A stretch of DNA of 64,000 nucleotides from Halomonas sp. M4R1S46 (GCF_025725685.1 NZ_CP107008.1:4092001-4156000); one strand, 5' to 3'; numbered from the stretch's first letter, positions 41,398 to 52,298 are shown. The notes: generated by a model from the letters alone, not told the origin. Translations and numbers: made by a program.

Positions 41398-41430
41398 CAA
41401 CAACTCCTGATATGCTAGGCCGACAACGCA

Positions 41431-41454
41431 CTCGGGCCCCGAACGGGGCCCGAG
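41431..41454 (-). terminator. Terminator hairpin after pyrE
   Basis: CTCGGGCCCCG and its complement separated by AA, a perfect 11-bp stem between pyrE and trmL. Confidence 0.75.
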
Positions 41455-41499
41455 AAACCGGCTCGGCGATCCGTCACGCCTCCCGGGCGCAGGGGGCGC

Positions 41500-42192
41500 T
41501 CAGCGCTCGGCCACGCCGTAGCGGTCGCGATAGGCGCGGATGGCCTCGGCATGGCCGCGCAGCGCCTCGCCGGCATGCACCTCGAGGTACTCGAGCACCA
41601 TGTCCAGGGTGACGATGCTGATCACCGGCATGCCGTAGGCCGCCTCGACCTGCTGGATGGCGCTGCGCGGGTCGGCGTCGTCGCCACCGCGCTCCTGGCG
41701 GTCCAGGGCCACCACCACCCCGGCGGCGCTGGCGCCGGCGGCGTCGATCAGCCCCATCACCTCGCGGATGGCGGTGCCGGCGGTGATGACGTCGTCGACG
41801 ATCAGGATCCGCCCGGCGAGCTCGGCGCCGACGATGTTGCCGCCCTCGCCGTGCGCCTTCGCCTCCTTGCGGTTGAACGCATAGGGCAGGTCGCGGTCAT
41901 GATGGTCGGCCAGGGCCACGGCGGTGGTGGCGGCCAGGGGGATGCCCTTGTAGGCCGGGCCGAACAGGACGTCGGCCGCGATGCCGCTGTCGGCGATGGC
42001 CTGGGCGTAGAAGCGGCCCAGCGCCGCCAGGGCACAGCCGGTCTTGAACAGGCCGGCATTGAAGAAATAGGGACTGACCCGGCCGGACTTCAGGGTGAAC
42101 TCGCCGAAGCGCAGCACGCCCTGCTCGATGGCGAATTCGATGAATGCCTGCTGGTAGGGTTGCAGGGACGATGCAACGCGCTGATCCGCCAC
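41500..42192 (-). CDS. pyrE: Orotate phosphoribosyltransferase
   Basis: 230 residues; transfers PRPP to orotate in pyrimidine synthesis. The PRPP loop is ILIVDDVITAGTAIREV; FTLKSGRVSPYFFNAG and FGPAYKGIPLA are family hallmarks. The start is a GTG preceded by AGGAGG; the frame extending to 42234 is unsupported. Adjacent and divergent to crc, the same neighbourhood as in Pseudomonas. Confidence 0.95.
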   Translation of the reverse strand: MADQRVASSLQPYQQAFIEFAIEQGVLRFGEFTLKSGRVSPYFFNAGLFKTGCALAALGRFYAQAIADSGIAADVLFGPAYKGIPLAATTAVALADHHDRDLPYAFNRKEAKAHGEGGNIVGAELAGRILIVDDVITAGTAIREVMGLIDAAGASAAGVVVALDRQERGGDDADPRSAIQQVEAAYGMPVISIVTLDMVLEYLEVHAGEALRGHAEAIRAYRDRYGVAER

Positions 42193-42283
42193 GGAGCCTC
42201 CTATCACGTTTATCGGCTGACGCCATTTACCCAAACGTCGAAACGTCGGGTATCATACACGCGCGACGCAAAAGGGACCATGT

Positions 42284-43051
42284 ATGAAAATCGCCACCAT
42301 CAATGTCAACGGCATCCGCGAGGCCGTCGGTCGGGGCTTCCTCGACTGGCTGGCCAACCAGGATGCCGACGTCGTCTGCGTGCAGAACCTCAAGGCCAAG
42401 AGTTTCGAGCTCGACGACAGCATCCTCTACCCCGAAGGCTACGAGGGCTACTTCCTCGATGCCGAGCAGGACGGCTTCTCGGGCGTCGGCATCTATTGCC
42501 GCAAGATCCCCAAGGCGATCATGTACGGCCTGGGCTTTCCCCAGTGCGATCATGAGGCGCGCTTCCTGCAGGCCGACTACGACCGCTTCAGCATCGCCAG
42601 CTTCCTGATGCCCGAAGGCAGCGACCCCGCCGCCAAGCAGGCCTTCATGGCCCAGTACCAGGAATACCTGTCGAAGATGGCCCGCAAGCGCCGCGAGTAC
42701 ATCATCTGCGGTACCTGGCACATCGCCCACAAGACCATCGACCTCGAGAACTGGGCCGACAACCAGACCACCCCCGGCTTCAAGCCCGAGGAGCGCGCCT
42801 GGATGGATCAGGTCTTCGGCCCGACCGGCTTCATCGACACCTTCCGCGAGATCAACCGCGACGCCGGCGAGTACACCTGGTGGCCGGCCCTGGACCAGGA
42901 CCAGCCTCGGGAGCGCCAGGAGGGCTGGCGCATCGACTACCAGGTGGTCGGCCCCAACTTCCGCCGCCACGTGGTGGACGCCTGGATCGATTACGACGCG
43001 ACCTTCTCCGAATATGCGCCGCTGATCGTCGAGTACGACCTGACGCTTTGA
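42284..43051 (+). CDS. crc: Crc-type catabolite repression protein (degenerate exonuclease III fold)
   Basis: 255 residues of the exonuclease III fold, but catalytic positions are altered. The metal-binding Glu is Asn (CVQNLKA where nucleases have LQETK), the GDxN motif reads GTWH, and the final DH pair is changed (EYAPLIVEYD). This matches Pseudomonas Crc, which is not a nuclease but works with Hfq to repress translation of catabolic mRNAs. Conserved segments such as KRREYIICGTWHIAHKTIDL and ERAWMDQVFG also fit Crc. The pyrE-crc-rph order supports it. Automatic annotation as an active xthA would be misleading. Confidence 0.85.
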   Translation: MKIATINVNGIREAVGRGFLDWLANQDADVVCVQNLKAKSFELDDSILYPEGYEGYFLDAEQDGFSGVGIYCRKIPKAIMYGLGFPQCDHEARFLQADYDRFSIASFLMPEGSDPAAKQAFMAQYQEYLSKMARKRREYIICGTWHIAHKTIDLENWADNQTTPGFKPEERAWMDQVFGPTGFIDTFREINRDAGEYTWWPALDQDQPRERQEGWRIDYQVVGPNFRRHVVDAWIDYDATFSEYAPLIVEYDLTL

Positions 43052-43084
43052 TCGCCTTCCCTTCGTCGCCGTTGCCCCCGCGGC

Positions 43085-43121
43085 AACGCAACACGCCGGC
43101 CCATGGCCGGCGTGTTGCGTT
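43085..43121. terminator. Long bidirectional terminator between crc and rph
   Basis: A perfect 17-bp stem (AACGCAACACGCCGGCC and complement) with a CAT loop between the convergent genes. Confidence 0.8.
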
Positions 43122-43169
43122 CGGGAAGCACTGATTTATTGCTGCGCTCCCGCAGGATGAAAGACAACC

Positions 43170-43907
43170 TCAGCCGCGAATGCCCAGCGCCTCGCGCTGA
43201 TGGGCGAACAGCGACTCGCCGGCCCGCTCGGCCAGATCGAGCATGGCATTGAGCTCCGCGCGGCTGTAGGTGCCGGCCTCGGCGGTGCCCTGCACCTCGA
43301 TCAACCCGCCGCCCTCGGCCATCACCACGTTCATGTCGGTGTCGGCACTGGAGTCCTCGGGGTAGTCCAGGTCGACCACCGGCACCCCCTTGAACAGGCC
43401 CACCGAGACCGAGCCGACCAGTTGGTGGAAGGGGTCGCCCTTGATCAGCTTCTCGCGCTGCAGGTAGCGGATGGCATCGATCAGCGCCACGCAGCCGCCG
43501 GTGATGGCCGCGGTGCGGGTGCCGCCATCGGCCTGGATGACGTCGCAGTCCACGGTGATGGTGAACTCGCCGAGCTTCTTGAGGTTCACCGCCGCCCGCA
43601 GCGAGCGGCCGATCAGCCGCTGGATCTCCAGCGTCCGGCCGCCCTGCTTGCCCCGCGTGGCCTCGCGGCCGCCGCGGGTGTGGGTCGCCCGGGGCAGCAT
43701 GCCGTACTCGGCGGTGACCCAGCCCTGCTTCTTGCCGCGCAGCCAGCGCGGCACGCCGGCCTCGACGCTGGCGTTGCACAGCACGCGGGTGTCACCGAAC
43801 TCCACCAGCACCGATCCCTCGGCATGACGGGTGTAATCGCGGGTCAGGCGAATGTCGCGGGGCTGGTCGGGGGCGCGTCCGCTGGGACGCCGGATGTCCG
43901 AGGACAT
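43170..43907 (-). CDS. rph: Ribonuclease PH
   Basis: 245-residue phosphorolytic 3'-5' exoribonuclease that trims tRNA 3' ends. Family segments are clear: RPSGRAPDQPRDIRLTRDY, VTAEYGMLPRATHTR, GRTLEIQRLIGRSLRA, DCDVIQADGGTRTAAITG and DLDYPEDSSADTDMNVVM. The start has GAGAGG upstream. Divergent from yicC, as in enterobacteria. Confidence 0.97.
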   Translation of the reverse strand: MSSDIRRPSGRAPDQPRDIRLTRDYTRHAEGSVLVEFGDTRVLCNASVEAGVPRWLRGKKQGWVTAEYGMLPRATHTRGGREATRGKQGGRTLEIQRLIGRSLRAAVNLKKLGEFTITVDCDVIQADGGTRTAAITGGCVALIDAIRYLQREKLIKGDPFHQLVGSVSVGLFKGVPVVDLDYPEDSSADTDMNVVMAEGGGLIEVQGTAEAGTYSRAELNAMLDLAERAGESLFAHQREALGIRG

Positions 43908-44017
43908 GGCACCTCTCTCGAAGTCGGCAATGGATGGATTGGCCGCCATTCTACACGGTCTGCCGGCAGAATCGTTTACACTGCCTGACCAATCGCCTGC
44001 GCATCAGGAGCCCCCCG

Positions 44018-44881
44018 ATGGTCCACAGCATGACGGCCTTTTCGCGGCAGGACCGCGACGCCGACTGGGGCCGGCTGCAGCTGGAGCTGCGCTCGGTCAA
44101 CCAGCGCTATCTCGAACCCCATTTCCGGCTGCCCGAGGCCCTTCGCGACCTGGAGCCCGTCTTCCGCGACGCCCTGCGCGGTCGCCTGGCCCGGGGCAAG
44201 GTGGAGTGCCAGCTGCGCTTCGCTCCCGCCGACGGCGACAGCGCCCTGGCGGTCAACCGCCCGCGCCTGGAAGCCCTGGCCGCCGCCCTCGGCGAGGTTC
44301 GCGAGACCGTTCCCAAGGCCGCCATGCCCGATGCCCTGGCGCTGCTCGACCACCCCGGCGTGCTGGAGACGCCAGGCCCGGACATGGAAGCCATCAAGGC
44401 CGAGGCCAGGGGGCTGTTCGGCGCCGCCCTGGACGACCTGGTCGCCGGTCGCGCCCGGGAGGGCGAGCAGCTCGCCGCCCTGATCCACGAGCGCCTCGCG
44501 GCCATCCGCGTCCAGGTGGCCGAGGTCCGTCGCCTGATGCCGGAGATCCTCGAGCGCCAGCGCCGCCAGCTGCTCGAACGCCTCGAGGCCATGCGTGCCG
44601 AGCTCGACCCCCAGCGCCTGGAGGCCGAGCTGGTGCTGCTGGCCCAGAAGGCCGACGTGGCCGAGGAACTCGACCGCCTGGAGACCCATGTCCTCGAGGT
44701 GGAGCGCCAGCTCAAGCAGAAGGGGCCGATCGGCCGGCGCCTCGACTTCCTGATGCAGGAGCTCAATCGCGAGGCCAATACCCTGTCGTCGAAATCGGTG
44801 GTCGCCGAGTCGACCCGCTGCGCCGTGGAGCTCAAGGTGCTGATCGAGCAGATGCGCGAGCAGATCCAGAACATCGAGTAG
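44018..44881 (+). CDS. yicC: YicC family endoribonuclease-like protein
   Basis: 287 residues beginning MVHSMTAFSRQDRD, with LELRSVNQRYLEPHFRLPE and the C-terminal signature GRRLDFLMQELNREANTLSS-KS. YicC proteins are linked to RNA turnover, and endoribonuclease activity has been reported for the family. AGGAG precedes the ATG. It ends 7 bp before the sensor kinase gene, so some cotranscription is possible. Confidence 0.92.
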   Translation: MVHSMTAFSRQDRDADWGRLQLELRSVNQRYLEPHFRLPEALRDLEPVFRDALRGRLARGKVECQLRFAPADGDSALAVNRPRLEALAAALGEVRETVPKAAMPDALALLDHPGVLETPGPDMEAIKAEARGLFGAALDDLVAGRAREGEQLAALIHERLAAIRVQVAEVRRLMPEILERQRRQLLERLEAMRAELDPQRLEAELVLLAQKADVAEELDRLETHVLEVERQLKQKGPIGRRLDFLMQELNREANTLSSKSVVAESTRCAVELKVLIEQMREQIQNIE

Positions 44882-44888
44882 GACGCGC

Positions 44889-46661
44889 ATGACCGTGACG
44901 TCGAGCGCCTCTCCCCTCCCTGGCGTGCCCCGCCTTCTGGTCCGGCTGGCGGCGATCCTGGTGATCGCCGGCCTCGTCGCGGCGCCCGCGACCGGCCGGG
45001 GACAGCCGAGTGCCGGCGTGGCCCCGGACAACGCCGGCCGGGTGATCGTGGTCGGCGGCGACCACTACCACCCGCCCTACGAGTTCCTCGACGAGGACGG
45101 CCGCCCCGCCGGCTACAACGTCGAGCTGACCCGGGCCATCGCCGAGGTGATGGGCATCGAGGTGCGCATCGAGCTGGGGCCCTGGAGCGAGATGCGCCGC
45201 CGGCTGGAGAACGGCGAGATCGACGTCCTGGAGGGCATGTCCTACTCCGAGGGCCGCGACGCCAGCTTCGACTTCGCCCCGCCCCACGCCATCGTCCACC
45301 AGTCGATCTTCGCCCGCCGCGGCACGCCGCCCGTGGCACGCCTGGAGGACCTGGCTGGCAAGGAGGTGATCGTGCAGCGCGGCGATATCATGCAGGACCT
45401 GCTGATCGAGCGAGAGGTGGGGGCCGAGCTGTTCCCCACCGACACTCATGCCGACGCGCTGCGCGCCCTCGCCGCCGGCCAGCACGACTATGCCCTGGTG
45501 GCCAATCTCCCGGCACTGTACCTCAGCCGTGAGTTCGGGCTGACCAACCTGGTGCCGGTCGCCCGCCCCTTCTCGCTGCGCTACGGCTATGCGGTGAAGG
45601 AGGGCAATGCCGACGTGCTGGCCCAGTTCAGCGAGGGCCTGGCGATCCTCAAGAACACCGGCCGTCACCAGGCCATCTACGCCAAGTGGCTGGGTCCGCT
45701 GGAGCAGGGGGAGGGCCTGCCGTGGAAGCGACTCGGCCTGATCGGGGCCATCGCCTCGGCGCTGTTGCTGCTGATTCTCGGCGGCATCGTGATCTGGAAC
45801 CGCCTGCTCAAGCGCGAGGTGGCGAGCCGCACCGAGGAACTGCACCAACAGCAGCAGCAGCTGATCCAGGCCGACAAGATGACCTCCCTGGGCATCCTGG
45901 TCTCCGGCGTGGCTCACGAGATCAACAACCCCAGCGGCCTGCTGCTGCTCAACCTGCCGGTGCTGCGGGAGGCCTACGACGATGCCCGCCCCATTCTCGA
46001 GGCGCACTATCGTGAACACGGCGATTTCTCGCTCGGCGGGCTGCCCTACTCGCGCATGCGCGACGAGATCCCCTCCATGCTCGACGAGATGCTGGAGGGC
46101 ACCCAGCGCATCAAGCGAATCGTCGGCGACCTCAAGGATTTCGCCCGGCAGGGCAGTGCCGAGCTCGGCGAGCGCCTCGACCTCAACGAGGTGGTCGGGA
46201 CGGCGCTGCGCCTGGTCGACAACTCGATCCGCAAGGCCACCGACCGGTTCGAGACGCGCTACGCCGAGGACCTGCCCGCCATCCAGGGCAACGGCCAGCG
46301 CATCGAGCAGGTGGTGATCAACCTGGTGCTGAACGCCTGCCAGGCCCTGGAGGATCGCGACCAGGGCATTCGCCTGACGACCCGCTACCTTCCCGGCGAC
46401 GGGACCGTGACCCTGGAGGTGCGGGACGAGGGGCGGGGCATCGATGCCGAGGCGATCAACCGACTGACGGACCCCTTCTTCACCACCCGGCGCGAATGCG
46501 GCGGCACCGGCCTGGGGCTCTCCGTCTCCGCCGGCATCGTCCGCGAGCACCAGGGCCGACTCGCCTTCGCTTCCCGACCCGGCGACGGCACGACCGCCAC
46601 GCTGACGCTGCCCGCGGCCCCGATACGCGATGACGACCGACACCACCTGGACGCAAGCTGA
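44889..46661 (+). CDS. Hybrid solute-binding sensor histidine kinase
   Basis: 590 residues. A signal/anchor helix (about 18-34) is followed by a periplasmic amino-acid-binding-protein domain (SBP_bac_3, about 52-270, with DHYHPPYEFLDEDGRPAGYN), a membrane helix (282-303), a glutamine-rich coiled coil (EELHQQQQQL), a HisKA domain with H343 (SGVAHEINNPSG) and an ATPase domain (VINLVLNACQAL, EVRDEGRGI, GGTGLGLSV). It ends 3 bp before the sigma-54 regulator. The sensor domain points to an amino acid ligand; the downstream symporter and glutaminase suggest glutamine or glutamate. Confidence 0.93.
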   Translation: MTVTSSASPLPGVPRLLVRLAAILVIAGLVAAPATGRGQPSAGVAPDNAGRVIVVGGDHYHPPYEFLDEDGRPAGYNVELTRAIAEVMGIEVRIELGPWSEMRRRLENGEIDVLEGMSYSEGRDASFDFAPPHAIVHQSIFARRGTPPVARLEDLAGKEVIVQRGDIMQDLLIEREVGAELFPTDTHADALRALAAGQHDYALVANLPALYLSREFGLTNLVPVARPFSLRYGYAVKEGNADVLAQFSEGLAILKNTGRHQAIYAKWLGPLEQGEGLPWKRLGLIGAIASALLLLILGGIVIWNRLLKREVASRTEELHQQQQQLIQADKMTSLGILVSGVAHEINNPSGLLLLNLPVLREAYDDARPILEAHYREHGDFSLGGLPYSRMRDEIPSMLDEMLEGTQRIKRIVGDLKDFARQGSAELGERLDLNEVVGTALRLVDNSIRKATDRFETRYAEDLPAIQGNGQRIEQVVINLVLNACQALEDRDQGIRLTTRYLPGDGTVTLEVRDEGRGIDAEAINRLTDPFFTTRRECGGTGLGLSVSAGIVREHQGRLAFASRPGDGTTATLTLPAAPIRDDDRHHLDAS

Positions 46662-46664
46662 CCG

Positions 46665-48098
46665 ATGAGCATGAACCTCTATCCCGCCTTCGGCCTCCTG
46701 CTGGTCGATGACGAACCCTCCTTCCTGCGCAGCCTGAGCATTACCCTGGAACGCAGCGGCGGCATCACCAACCTCCACCGCTGCCAGGACAGCCGCGAGG
46801 TGATGGATATCCTGGCCCGGGAGGACATCGGCCTGGTGACTCTGGACCTCACCATGCCCCACCTGTCGGGGGAGGCGCTGCTACGGCGCATCGTCGAGGA
46901 GCACCCGGACGTGGGGGTCATCGTGATCAGCGGCCTGAACCAGGTGGAAAGCGCGGTGACCTGCATCAAGCTCGGCGCCTTCGACTACTTCGTCAAGACC
47001 GACGAGCAGGACCGGCTGATCGAGGGCATCAAGCGCGCCATCCGGCTGCAGGAGCTGCGCCACGAGAACCAGGAGCTGCGCAGGCGCTTCCTCAACGATA
47101 CCCTCGAGCACCCCGAGGCCTTCGGCCATGTGATCAGCGCCGACAAGGCCATGCGCTCGGTCTTCCAGTACCTCGAGTCGGTGGCCCCCTCCAGCCAGCC
47201 GCTGCTGATCAGCGGGGAGAGCGGCGTCGGCAAGGAGCTGATCGCCCGGGCGGCCCACACCCTGAGCGGTCGCCGGGGCCCGCTGGTCTGTGTCAACGTG
47301 GCGGGGCTGGACGACAATGTCTTTGCCGACACCCTGTTCGGCCACCAGCGCGGCGCCTTCACCGGCGCCGACCAGGCCCGCGCCGGCATGATCGAGCAGG
47401 CGGCGGACGGCACCCTCTTTCTCGACGAGATCGGCGACCTGAGCCTGGCCTCCCAGGTCAAGCTGCTGCGGCTGCTGCAGGAGGGCGAGTACTACCCCCT
47501 GGGCAGTGACCGGCCCAAGCGGATGCGGGGGCGCATCGTCGTGGCCACCCACCATGACCTCGACGCTCGCCAGCGGGCGGGGACCTTTCGCAAGGACCTC
47601 TACTACCGCCTGCGTACCCACCAGGTGCACATCCCCCCGCTGCGTCGGCGCAAGGGGGACATCCCGCTGCTGCTGGATCACTTCCTCGCCGAGGCCGCCG
47701 ACGACCTCGGCAAGTCCCGGCCGACCTATCCCCCCGAACTGCCGGTGCTGCTGGCCAACTACGACTTCCCCGGCAACGTGCGGGAGCTGCGCGCCATGGC
47801 CTACGATGCCATGAGCGTCCACCGGTCCCGGACGCTGTCCATGGAGGTCTTCAAGCGGGCCATCGCCCCGTCGCTGGCGCCCCCCGCCCCGGCCGACGGC
47901 GATGCAGGCGAGCGCGCGGTGTTCGCCCCGGACGAGCCCCTGCCGACCCTGCACGAGGTGGCCGACCTGCTGGTGCACGAGGCCATGCGTCGGGCCGAAG
48001 GCAATCAGTCCATCGCCTCTCGGCTGCTGGGCATCTCCCAGCCGGCGCTGAGCAAGCGGCTGAAGAAGCTGCGCGAAACGGGACCGGAACCCCTATAA
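46665..48098 (+). CDS. NtrC-family sigma-54-dependent response regulator
   Basis: 477 residues. Receiver with D15/D16, phospho-acceptor D61 (TLDLTMPH) and K111; AAA+ domain with Walker A GESGVGKE (184-191) and the sigma-54 contact GAFTGA (230-235); a Fis-type helix-turn-helix at the C-terminus (EGNQSIASRLLGISQPALSKRLKKL). Its stop codon lies inside the first of the repeated CTATAACC motifs that probably form its own binding sites upstream of the symporter gene. Confidence 0.95.
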   Translation: MSMNLYPAFGLLLVDDEPSFLRSLSITLERSGGITNLHRCQDSREVMDILAREDIGLVTLDLTMPHLSGEALLRRIVEEHPDVGVIVISGLNQVESAVTCIKLGAFDYFVKTDEQDRLIEGIKRAIRLQELRHENQELRRRFLNDTLEHPEAFGHVISADKAMRSVFQYLESVAPSSQPLLISGESGVGKELIARAAHTLSGRRGPLVCVNVAGLDDNVFADTLFGHQRGAFTGADQARAGMIEQAADGTLFLDEIGDLSLASQVKLLRLLQEGEYYPLGSDRPKRMRGRIVVATHHDLDARQRAGTFRKDLYYRLRTHQVHIPPLRRRKGDIPLLLDHFLAEAADDLGKSRPTYPPELPVLLANYDFPGNVRELRAMAYDAMSVHRSRTLSMEVFKRAIAPSLAPPAPADGDAGERAVFAPDEPLPTLHEVADLLVHEAMRRAEGNQSIASRLLGISQPALSKRLKKLRETGPEPL

Positions 48099-48196
48099 CC
48101 CCGCCGCCCTGATAACCAGGGTTATAGCGCCACACAACCCTTTAATTTCATGTGGTTACACACACCCACCGCCTCGGGCCGCCTCGAGGTTATAGC
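48093..48196. promoter_or_regulatory. Upstream activator motifs for the symporter promoter
   Basis: CTATAACC at 48093-48100 and its inverse GGTTATAG at 48120-48127 form an inverted pair; a third GGTTATAGC lies at 48188-48196. They are roughly 80-180 bp before the sigma-54 promoter, a usual range for enhancer sites. Confidence 0.65.
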
Positions 48197-48273
48197 CCTT
48201 CGCCACCGCTCCCTGCCCCACGCTCCTCTGATAAATCTAGATAAAACAACAACCTAACGAAAACTTCACCATC

Positions 48274-48289
48274 TGGCATGCGCCTTGCT
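48274..48289 (+). promoter_or_regulatory. Sigma-54 (-24/-12) promoter
   Basis: TGGCATGCGCCTTGCT matches the consensus TGGCAC-N5-TTGCW with correct GG/GC spacing. Predicted start near 48300, leaving a leader of about 130 nt before the symporter gene. Confidence 0.85.
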
Positions 48290-48296
48290 CCGGATA

Positions 48297-48321
48297 GGGT
48301 GGCTCCCGGCGGGAGCCACCC
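48297..48321 (+). promoter_or_regulatory. 5' leader hairpin of the symporter mRNA
   Basis: GGGTGGCTCCC-GGC-GGGAGCCACCC, a perfect 11-bp stem that would sit at the very 5' end of the sigma-54 transcript. It may protect the mRNA end; without a T-run it is not a typical terminator. Confidence 0.55.
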
Positions 48322-48431
48322 CAACTCCAAGAGCAAGAGGTTCGACGACCGATGCCAACAACAACGAAGGCGGCCGCCATGGCCGCGACCACACCCCGTA
48401 CCACCAAGAGCGCGATTCAGGGAGGTGCCGG

Positions 48432-49898
<1,467 letters not shown>

Positions 49899-49905
49899 AC
49901 CGACC

Positions 49906-49929
49906 AGGGCCCGGCGTTGCCCGGGCCCT
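49906..49929 (+). terminator. Hairpin between symporter gene and glsA
   Basis: AGGGCCCGG-CGTTGC-CCGGGCCCT followed by TTTC. It may only partly terminate, allowing lower glsA expression by readthrough. Confidence 0.7.
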
Positions 49930-49950
49930 TTCGCCTGTCGAGGTCCCAGC

Positions 49951-50943
49951 ATGACCACTCCTTCCCGCGCTGCCCGGCCGCGGCCCGGCAGCTCGCCGGC
50001 GCTTCAGGCCTGGGTGGACGAGATCGCCGACCGCGCCAGGTCGCGACTCGGCACGGGCCGGGTCGCCGACTATATCCCGGCCCTGGCGGACCAGGACCCC
50101 GAGCGCTTCGGCCTCGCCTTGTGCACCAACGACGGCGGCCTGTATACGGCCGGCGACGCCGAGATGCCCTTCTCGATCCAGAGCCTGTCGAAGGTGCTGC
50201 TGCTGAGCCTGGCGCTGCGCACCCACGGGGATGTCCTGTGGCAGCGCGTCGGCCTCAACCCGTCGGGCATGCCGTTCAACTCCCTGATGCAGCTGGAGAC
50301 GGAGCGCGGCAAGCCCCGCAACCCCTTCATCAACGCCGGGGCCATCGTGGTCGCCGACCACCTGGTCGGCGCCTTCGCCACCCCGTCGAAGCACCTCCAG
50401 GACATCGCCAGGACGCTGTCCGGCAACGCTGGCATCCTGATCGACCGGCAGGTCCTGGCGTCGGAGTGGCAGCATCGCGCCCGCAACGCCGCCGCCGCCT
50501 ACCTGATGAAGGCCTTCGGCAACCTCGACAACGAGGTCGACGAGGTCCTGGAGGCCTACTTCGCCTGCTGTGCCCTGCGCATGAGCTGTGCCGACCTCGC
50601 CGTCGCCTTGAACTACCTGGCGGCCGATGGCCGTGCGCTGACCACGGGCGAACGCTTCGTGCCGCCGGCCATGGCGCAGCGCATCAATGCCCTGATGTTC
50701 ACCTCCGGGATGTACGACGCCGCAGGCGACTTCGCCTATCGCGTGGGGCTGCCGGCGAAGAGTGGCGTGGGCGGCGGCATCGTCGCCATCGTGCCCGGCC
50801 GGATGTCGATCTGCGCCTGGTCACCGGCGCTCGACGCCAGCGGCAACTCGGTGGCCGCCCAGTACGCCCTGGAACGGCTCGCCGAGGGGCTTGGCCGCTG
50901 GACCCAGGGAACCGGCCGGCTCGCCCCGGCAGCCACGCCCTGA
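49951..50943 (+). CDS. glsA: Glutaminase
   Basis: 330 residues; hydrolyses glutamine to glutamate and ammonia. It has the beta-lactamase-like serine catalytic motif S78-L-S-K81 within FSIQSLSKVLLL, plus NPFINAGAIV and the C-terminal PAKSGVGGGIVAIVPGRMSI typical of GlsA. It follows the symporter by 52 bp. An uptake-plus-hydrolysis pair would feed glutamate, also a compatible solute, to the cell. Confidence 0.96.
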   Translation: MTTPSRAARPRPGSSPALQAWVDEIADRARSRLGTGRVADYIPALADQDPERFGLALCTNDGGLYTAGDAEMPFSIQSLSKVLLLSLALRTHGDVLWQRVGLNPSGMPFNSLMQLETERGKPRNPFINAGAIVVADHLVGAFATPSKHLQDIARTLSGNAGILIDRQVLASEWQHRARNAAAAYLMKAFGNLDNEVDEVLEAYFACCALRMSCADLAVALNYLAADGRALTTGERFVPPAMAQRINALMFTSGMYDAAGDFAYRVGLPAKSGVGGGIVAIVPGRMSICAWSPALDASGNSVAAQYALERLAEGLGRWTQGTGRLAPAATP

Positions 50944-51098
50944 TCCCTCTCCTGCCAGAATGTAGTTTTATTACATAACAAAACGCACAACTCCTCGCAG
51001 CCAGCGCCCCCAGACCCTATACTTTCGTCGCAAAGTGTAGGTCATTTTCCTCGCTCCCGGTCCCCCGCCGGGGGCGCCTGTCTATGGGAGGAGCCGCC

Positions 51099-52298
51099 AT
51101 GGCGTCCGCCACCCCCAGCGCCACGGCGCGCAACCCCCGCCTGGCCGAGCTCGCGCTGGCCCTGGGCGGCTTCGGTATCGGCACCAGCGAGTTCGTGATC
51201 ATGGGCCTGATGAACCGGGTCGCCGCCGACCTGCAGGTGGCCACCGCCGATGTCGGCTACGCGATCTCCAGCTATGCCCTCGGGGTGGTGGTGGGCGCCC
51301 CGCTGATCGCGGCCCTGGCCGCCCGGGTCCCGCGCCGGGCCCTGCTGATCGCGCTGATGCTGGTCTTCGCCGTCGGCAACCTGGCCAGCGCCCTGGCCAC
51401 GGCCTTCTGGCCCTTCGTCGGCCTGCGCTTTCTCGCCGGCCTGCCCCACGGCGCCTACTTCGGCGTTGCCGCCCTGGTGGCCGCGGCGGCCGTGCCCATC
51501 GACCAGCGCGCCCGGGCGGTCAGCCGGGTGATGCTGGGCCTGACAAGCGCCATCGTGGTGGGGGCGCCGCTAGCCACCTGGGCCGGACAGTGGCTGGGCT
51601 GGCCGGTGGCCTTCGCCGGCGTCGGGGGCATCGCCCTGGCCACCGCCGTGCTGATCCGCCTGTGGGTGCCGGCCCAGGCGCCCAACCCCCAGGCCAGCCC
51701 GCGCCGCGAACTGTCGGGGCTGGTCAAGCGGCGCGTGCTGGCCACCCTGGGCGTGGCCAGCATCGGCTTCGGCGGCATGTTCGCGGTGTTCAGCTATGTG
51801 GTACCGACCCTCTCCGCCCAGGCCGGCATGGCGGAGTCGGTGGGCCCCTGGGTGCTGGCGATCTTCGGCATCGGCACCATCCTCGGCAACCTCGTCGGGG
51901 CCCGGGCCGCCGACAAGCACCTGATGCGGGCGATCCCCTGCATCCTGGGGTGGTGCCTGGTGGTGCAGGGTGGCTTCTACGTCGCCGCCAACCACCTGGT
52001 CAGCGGCCTGCTGTTCGTCGGGCTGGTCGGCACCAGCATGGCCCTGGGGCCGGCGCTGCAGACGCGCCTGATGGACGTCGCCGGCGACGCCCAGACCATG
52101 GCCGCCTCGATGAACCACGCCGCCTTCAACTGCGCCAACGCCCTGGGCGCCTGGCTGGCGGCCGTGGTCATCAAGGCGGGGGCGGACTGGTCGGCCAGCG
52201 GGCTGGTCGGTGCCGCCCTGGCGCTCGGCGGGCTGCTGGTGTTCGCCGCCGACCGCCGGCTGGAGCAGCGGGCGCGGCTCCGGGCGGCCGCGGCCTGA
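51099..52298 (+). CDS. MFS drug/sugar-efflux type transporter (DHA1 family)
   Basis: 399 residues with 12 membrane helices. The opening ALALGGFGIGTSEFVIMGLM and RFLAGLPHGAYFGVAALV are typical of AraJ/YdhP/Sot-type DHA1 exporters. The substrate is unknown. The ATG at 51099 has GGGAGGAG upstream. The 155-bp region before it is AT-richer and likely holds its promoter. Confidence 0.9.
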   Translation: MASATPSATARNPRLAELALALGGFGIGTSEFVIMGLMNRVAADLQVATADVGYAISSYALGVVVGAPLIAALAARVPRRALLIALMLVFAVGNLASALATAFWPFVGLRFLAGLPHGAYFGVAALVAAAAVPIDQRARAVSRVMLGLTSAIVVGAPLATWAGQWLGWPVAFAGVGGIALATAVLIRLWVPAQAPNPQASPRRELSGLVKRRVLATLGVASIGFGGMFAVFSYVVPTLSAQAGMAESVGPWVLAIFGIGTILGNLVGARAADKHLMRAIPCILGWCLVVQGGFYVAANHLVSGLLFVGLVGTSMALGPALQTRLMDVAGDAQTMAASMNHAAFNCANALGAWLAAVVIKAGADWSASGLVGAALALGGLLVFAADRRLEQRARLRAAAA

